A DNA stretch of 8,775 nucleotides. Source: an uncultured Coriobacteriaceae bacterium. GTDB lineage: Bacteria > Actinomycetota > Coriobacteriia > Coriobacteriales > QAMH01. This document shows positions 6,152-8,775 of the stretch, in pieces; within the stretch, counting starts at the first letter, position 1, and each line of letters begins with the position of its first letter. Made by a program: the position numbers and the translations under genes. Location of the stretch: contig CACZQA010000213.1 of NCBI GenBank assembly GCA_902783175.1, positions 1 to 8,775 on the forward strand, read 5' to 3'. The notes under the pieces are model-generated. The model saw only the letters and a list, made by a program, of their open reading frames with translations. It was not told where the DNA came from and did no database searches.

Positions 6152-6532
6152 TTATTTCCCTTCTGCTTTGAGGCGCTTGACGGCATCGACCGTCTCTCGC
6201 AGGGTCTCGTCGAGCTCTGTCTCGAGCGCCTTGAGCCGCGCGAGGTCGTCGAGCACCGCGCTGTCGACCGTGCCCTGGCTTCTGCTGAGCGAGCGACGCA
6301 GATGCGTGTCGATGTCGACAAGGCGCTTCTTCAGGCCGACCATGTCGAGCCCCATGCGCGCGAGATGCTCGGAGGAACCCGCCTGCGTGCTCTTGTCGTA
6401 GAGCTGCAAGATGAACTGGCTGATGGAGAGCCCCTGCTCCGTCGCGTCTTCGGCGATGCGGTCTTTCACGCTCGGCGGGCAGGAGATGTTGAGCCTGCCG
6501 GTGTGATATTCACTTTCCTTCTTTTTTCTCAT
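6152..6532 (-). CDS. Small ribbon-helix-helix / coiled-coil protein (CopG/MobC-like)
   Basis: Predicted 126-residue protein. After a basic start (MRKKK), residues about 12-46 (GRLNISCPPSVKDRIAEDA, then GLSISQFILQLY) follow the ribbon-helix-helix pattern: a short beta strand that enters the DNA major groove, then two helices, as in CopG, Arc and MobC relaxosome accessory proteins. Residues about 60-123 form long amphipathic helices with regular Leu/Ile/Val spacing and many charged residues, likely a coiled coil. It is thus probably a dimeric DNA-binding protein, either an operon regulator or a captured mobilisation-type protein. Its ATG lies inside the end of the mogA-like gene (23-base overlap, different frame), preceded by GGGGAAGG with tight spacing. 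Its frame continues past the TAA into the dehydratase gene. No specific family assignment is possible by eye. Confidence 0.65.
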   Translation of the reverse strand: MRKKKESEYHTGRLNISCPPSVKDRIAEDATEQGLSISQFILQLYDKSTQAGSSEHLARMGLDMVGLKKRLVDIDTHLRRSLSRSQGTVDSAVLDDLARLKALETELDETLRETVDAVKRLKAEGK

Positions 6533-6998
6533 GGCCTTCCCCAGCCATCATGTGCACGACGTGCTCGAACTGGTCATACACTGCCTCCCAGTTCTCTTCC
6601 GCAGCCTTCTTGCTGCCCGGGAGGTTGACCACGAGCGTCCTGCCACGCTGCATGCAAATTGCCCTGCTGAGCATAGCACGGCGGGTCTTCGACATGGAAT
6701 AGGCACGCATGGCCTCGGCAATGCCGGGCACTTCGCGCTCACATACCTTGCGCGTGGCCTCCGGCGTCACGTCTGCAAGAGAGAGGCCGCTTCCGCCGCA
6801 GGTCAAAACGACATCGACGCCCTTGTCGCATGCGGCGACGATGGCATCGGCGATCTGGTCGACATCGTCTTTGACGACGACGCGGCTCACGTTGGTCCAC
6901 CCCTGCCCGGCAATGAGCTCCTCGAGGCGCGCGCCTGCCGTGTCCTGCTCGATGCCGCGCGTGGTCGAGCAGGTGACGATTGCGAATCTGATGTCCAT
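6510..6998 (-). CDS. mogA: Molybdopterin adenylyltransferase-type protein (MogA/MoaB family)
   Basis: Predicted 162-residue cytoplasmic protein of the MogA/MoaB family, which adenylylates molybdopterin (MPT-AMP) before molybdate insertion. Visible family features are the N-terminal strand FAIVTCSTTRG, then DTAG (19-22), the signature TCGGSGLSLADVTPEAT (66-82) corresponding to the family motif TGGTGxxxRDxTPEA, and NLPGSKKAAEENW (125-137). The Arg before Asp in the signature is Ala here, a minor deviation. The ATG at 6998 was chosen because GGGAG lies 9-10 bases upstream and the family motifs start at once; a longer upstream extension would be arginine-rich shadow sequence of moaC. It starts 5 bases after the moaC stop, and its last 23 bases overlap the next gene. 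MogA and MoaB cannot be separated by eye. Confidence 0.88.
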   Translation of the reverse strand: MDIRFAIVTCSTTRGIEQDTAGARLEELIAGQGWTNVSRVVVKDDVDQIADAIVAACDKGVDVVLTCGGSGLSLADVTPEATRKVCEREVPGIAEAMRAYSMSKTRRAMLSRAICMQRGRTLVVNLPGSKKAAEENWEAVYDQFEHVVHMMAGEGHEKKEGK

Positions 6999-7003
6999 GA
7001 TGG

Positions 7004-7558
7004 CTACTCCCTTGTCCAAAGACCGGTCCTGCCGCCTTCTTTGCGGAGGAGGTGAATGTCGCAGATTTCCATGCCGCGGTCTACCGCCTTGCACATGTCG
7101 TACACGGTGAGCAGCGCGATGGAAACGCCCGTCAGGGCTTCCATCTCGATGCCCGTCTTGCCGGTGACCCCGGTTGTCATGACGGCGTGAATGCCGACGC
7201 GCCCGTCTTCGCGCTCGCCCGCCTTGACAGGCTCGAGCTCACACTTGGACTTGGTGATGTTGAGCGGGTGGCACATCGGGATCAGGCTGCTCGTCTGCTT
7301 GCAGCCCATGATTCCGGCGACGCGGGCGCAAGCGAGGACGTCGCCTTTTGCAGCCGTTCCCTCGACGATCATGTCGAGGGTGTCTTGGTGCATGAAAATC
7401 CACCCCTCGGCAATCGCCTGGCGTTTCGTGTCGTCTTTCTCGGACACGTCGACCATGCGCACAGCGCCTTTCTCGTCCACGTGGCTCAGCGTGCCGGGAC
7501 GCGCGTCGGGATGCTCGGAGATTCCGGCGGAAAGGCCGCCGGGGAGTGTTTCGGACAT
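7004..7558 (-). CDS. moaC: Cyclic pyranopterin monophosphate synthase (MoaC)
   Basis: Second enzyme of molybdenum cofactor synthesis: with MoaA it turns GTP into cyclic pyranopterin monophosphate, by rearranging 3',8-cyclo-7,8-dihydro-GTP. At 184 residues it is slightly longer than the usual roughly 160 because of an N-terminal tail of about 22 residues before the conserved core LSHVDEKGAVRMVDVSEK. Further motifs are ACARVAGIMGCKQTSSLIP (77-95), MCHPL (95-99, with the active-site His97), TGIEMEALTGVS (135-146) and VYDMCKAVD (152-160, with Asp154 and Lys157), followed by the conserved GGRTG near the C-terminus. It starts 6 bases after the moaA stop and ends 5 bases before the mogA-like start, so translation is probably coupled. 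Confidence 0.95.
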   Translation of the reverse strand: MSETLPGGLSAGISEHPDARPGTLSHVDEKGAVRMVDVSEKDDTKRQAIAEGWIFMHQDTLDMIVEGTAAKGDVLACARVAGIMGCKQTSSLIPMCHPLNITKSKCELEPVKAGEREDGRVGIHAVMTTGVTGKTGIEMEALTGVSIALLTVYDMCKAVDRGMEICDIHLLRKEGGRTGLWTRE

Positions 7559-7564
7559 AGTGCT

Positions 7565-8572
7565 CTACCCACCAATCTGGCTCATGCGGCGAACGGTGCC
7601 GCGCTCTTCGTGATGCTCGTCCGGCTTGATGCCGATGGCTTCCAAGATATCACGGACGACCGCATCGTCCCCGCCGCCTTCGCGCAAGGCGCGTTTGACG
7701 TCGATTTCCCTGTCGCTGAACAGGCAGGGCCGAATCTTTCCGTCGGAGGTGAGACGCAGCCTGTTGCACGAGGCGCAGAAGTGGTTGGACATGGCGCTGA
7801 TGAAGCCGACCGTGCCTTGCGCCCCCGGAAACTTGTAGTAGACCGCGGGCCCACCGCCGCCGGGTTCGTCGCCTTTGATGACCGGCACGAGCGGAGAGAG
7901 CCCCTCTGCCTTCGCACGGGTGTCGATGATGTTCCTGAGCTCTTCTGATGAGATGCTGTCTTGCTCAGTCCATCCCGCCCCCGTGCCGCCGCTGCTCTCA
8001 CCCACGGGCATGTACTCGATGAAGCGCACGTGCAGCGGGCGGTCGAGCGAGAGCTTGGCGAACCCGAGGAAGTCCTGGTCGAGGCTCCTCACCGCAACCG
8101 CGTTGATCTTGACTGGATCGAAGCCGACCTCGAGCGCCGCGTCGATGGCCTTGAACACGTCTTCGATCGAGCCGCGGCGCGTGATATAGGTGAACTGCAC
8201 GGGGTCGAGCGTGTCGAGCGAGATGTTGACGCGCGAGAGCCCCGCGTCCTTGAGGTCGCGTGCCATCTCGGGCAGCAAGATGCCGTTCGTCGTAAGCGAG
8301 ACGTCCTCGATCCCGGGGGTCGCCGCGATGTCGCGGACCAGGTCGACGACGCCCTTGCGCACGAGCGGCTCGCCACCCGTCAGGCGCACCTTGCGCACGC
8401 CCTGCTGGGCAGCCAGGCGCACGAAGCGCGCGATCTCTTCGATGCGCAGAATCTGGTCGTGCGGCTGCCACGGCACGCCCTTTTCGGGCATGCAGTAGAT
8501 GCACCGCAAATTACAGCGGTCGGTGAGCGAGATGCGCAAGTAGTCGATCTTGCGCCCAAACTTGTCTTGCAT
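7565..8572 (-). CDS. moaA: GTP 3',8-cyclase (MoaA), radical SAM enzyme
   Basis: First enzyme of molybdenum cofactor synthesis: radical SAM conversion of GTP to 3',8-cyclo-7,8-dihydro-GTP, carried out by an oxygen-sensitive protein with two [4Fe-4S] clusters. At 335 residues it has the normal family length. The N-terminal cluster motif is Cys20-x3-Cys24-x2-Cys27 (DRCNLRCIYC). LTGGEPL (64-70) is the SAM-binding GGE motif. The C-terminal GTP-binding cluster has Cys266-x2-Cys269-x13-Cys283, flanked by the GTP-contacting arginines in NRLRLTSDGK. The protein ends in the Gly-Gly tail that is needed for activity in known MoaA enzymes. The ATG at 8572 follows a strong GGGGAGG with a 5-base gap. This is the first gene of the probable six-gene operon. 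Confidence 0.97.
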   Translation of the reverse strand: MQDKFGRKIDYLRISLTDRCNLRCIYCMPEKGVPWQPHDQILRIEEIARFVRLAAQQGVRKVRLTGGEPLVRKGVVDLVRDIAATPGIEDVSLTTNGILLPEMARDLKDAGLSRVNISLDTLDPVQFTYITRRGSIEDVFKAIDAALEVGFDPVKINAVAVRSLDQDFLGFAKLSLDRPLHVRFIEYMPVGESSGGTGAGWTEQDSISSEELRNIIDTRAKAEGLSPLVPVIKGDEPGGGGPAVYYKFPGAQGTVGFISAMSNHFCASCNRLRLTSDGKIRPCLFSDREIDVKRALREGGGDDAVVRDILEAIGIKPDEHHEERGTVRRMSQIGG

Positions 8573-8588
8573 GTGTGCCTCCCCACTG

Positions 8589-8602
8589 CCGCGAGAGCGC
8601 GG
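8589..8602 (-). promoter_or_regulatory. Leader hairpin next to the moaA ribosome-binding site
   Basis: CCGCG and CGCGG form a 5-bp stem with a 4-base loop, extendable by two pairs with one bulged G. It lies in the predicted short moaA leader, a few bases before GGGGAGG. It could influence ribosome access. It is too small to be a molybdenum cofactor riboswitch. Confidence 0.3.
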
Positions 8603-8633
8603 GCAAGGTTTTCGCTAGGTATTTCGGGTACCT

Positions 8634-8660
8634 GAATAATATACGTTCCAGTGATTATTC
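8634..8660. promoter_or_regulatory. Inverted repeat over the moaA promoter, candidate operator
   Basis: GAATAAT (8634-8640) and ATTATTC (8654-8660) form a perfect 7-bp dyad around 13 bases, covering the -10 box and spacer. A third related half-site, ATTATTG, lies at 8687-8693, 33 bases (about three helix turns) upstream. This layout suits a dimeric regulator that blocks RNA polymerase. The ribbon-helix-helix protein encoded in the same operon is one candidate, by inference only. Confidence 0.4.
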
Positions 8661-8667
8661 GCAGCAA
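8638..8667 (-). promoter_or_regulatory. Likely promoter of the moaA operon
   Basis: On the minus strand TTGCTG (8662-8667) and TATATT (8638-8643) are separated by 18 bases; TATTAT, shifted by two, is an alternative -10. The local AT-richness stands out sharply from the surrounding GC-rich DNA. RNA would start near 8630, leaving a leader of roughly 57 bases before moaA. Confidence 0.5.
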
Positions 8668-8672
8668 CGATT

Positions 8673-8742
8673 AGTGTTTAGCACAAATTATTGCCTAGGA
8701 CATGAAACCCCACGCGAAATGCCCGAGACGCCGACCGCGCGG
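8673..8742. other. Intergenic segment upstream of the moaA promoter
   Basis: Seventy bases between the edge gene stop and the moaA promoter region. It contains short GC palindromes (GGCTAGCC at the stop codon, CCGCGCGG beside it) but no stem followed by a U-tract, so no intrinsic terminator for the edge gene is evident. Nothing else is recognisable. Confidence 0.4.
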
Positions 8743-8775
8743 CTAGCCCCGCACGCGCGTCGGGTCGATGCCCGC
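8743..8775 (-). CDS. C-terminal end of an unidentified gene (partial)
   Basis: The minus strand at the right edge reads in one open frame AGIDPTRVRG followed by TAG. The frame has the same G/C-rich third positions as the neighbouring genes and lies about 170 bases before moaA on the same strand, so it is plausibly the end of a real gene. Ten residues are too few to name a product, and chance cannot be excluded. Confidence 0.35.
   Translation of the reverse strand, partial: AGIDPTRVRG

Noticed and set aside
6127..6154. In-frame TAA as a nonsense mutation splitting one larger gene
   Set aside because: The two parts have independent, complete domain architectures of normal size, and the gap encodes no conserved residues. 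Two adjacent genes in the same frame is the simpler reading.
6510..6545. Programmed frameshift at the A6 run joining the mogA-like protein and the small DNA-binding protein
   Set aside because: A -1 slip leads into a frame that does not encode the small protein; only a +1 shift would. Simple overlap with its own ATG explains the arrangement.
6999..7094. N-terminal extension of the mogA-like protein to 194 residues
   Set aside because: The extension is Arg/Pro-rich sequence overlapping moaC in another frame. The ATG at 6998 has a good SD and the expected family start.
8573..8660. Molybdenum cofactor riboswitch upstream of moaA
   Set aside because: The predicted leader is only about 57 bases with small local hairpins, too short for the known Moco riboswitch architecture, and no matching multi-helix fold was found by eye.
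8702..8746. Fourteen-codon plus-strand ORF with basic residues near the right edge
   Set aside because: No ribosome-binding site, GC-rich chance frame, and it runs over the stop codon of the edge gene on the other strand.
1..8775. CRISPR array, insertion sequence or tandem repeat array
   Set aside because: No regularly spaced repeats, transposase motifs or terminal inverted repeats were found. The frequent word CTCGAG/CTCGAC is explained by the preferred Leu-Glu and Leu-Asp codons on the coding strand.

Overview
The window looks like chromosomal DNA of a high-GC, Gram-positive anaerobe. The best guess is a member of the Coriobacteriia, probably Eggerthellaceae. This rests on the strong GC bias at third codon positions, a membrane-anchored LytR_C protein beside murA, and an ATP-dependent 2-hydroxyacyl-CoA dehydratase-type iron-sulfur system beside molybdenum cofactor genes. 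No 16S gene or species-specific marker is present, so the assignment is an inference. Every well-supported gene lies on the minus strand and is read from right to left.

Right side (8775 to 3120): the last ten codons of an unidentified gene are followed by a 170-base promoter region. A compact six-gene run then follows with gaps of at most 24 bases or with overlaps: moaA, moaC, a mogA/moaB-type gene, a small ribbon-helix-helix/coiled-coil protein, a cysteine-rich 2-hydroxyacyl-CoA dehydratase D-component protein, and a second dehydratase D-component domain fused to its own ATP-hydrolysing activase. The first three genes cover GTP to cPMP and the later adenylylation of molybdopterin. The last two look like a complete ATP-driven low-potential electron-transfer enzyme of the HgdABC / FldBC / YjiM-YjiL (double-cubane) superfamily with unknown substrate. 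The spacing suggests one transcript. A promoter-like site with an overlapping inverted repeat lies upstream of moaA.

Middle (3119 to 2776): a tRNA-Arg(UCU) gene with encoded CCA has its own promoter-like sequence and a textbook intrinsic terminator. A 174-base intergenic stretch before murA holds two very small ORF candidates on opposite strands, neither secure.

Left side (2775 to 1): murA (UDP-GlcNAc enolpyruvyl transferase) is followed 27 bases later by a membrane-anchored, catalytically degenerate LCP-like protein with a C-terminal LytR_C domain, probably a cell-envelope operon. A perfect 15-bp inverted repeat lies just beyond its stop.

The most interesting points are the dehydratase-activase fusion, an internal ribosome-binding site placed exactly at its activase domain, and the apparent operonic link of this system and a ribbon-helix-helix protein to molybdenum cofactor synthesis.
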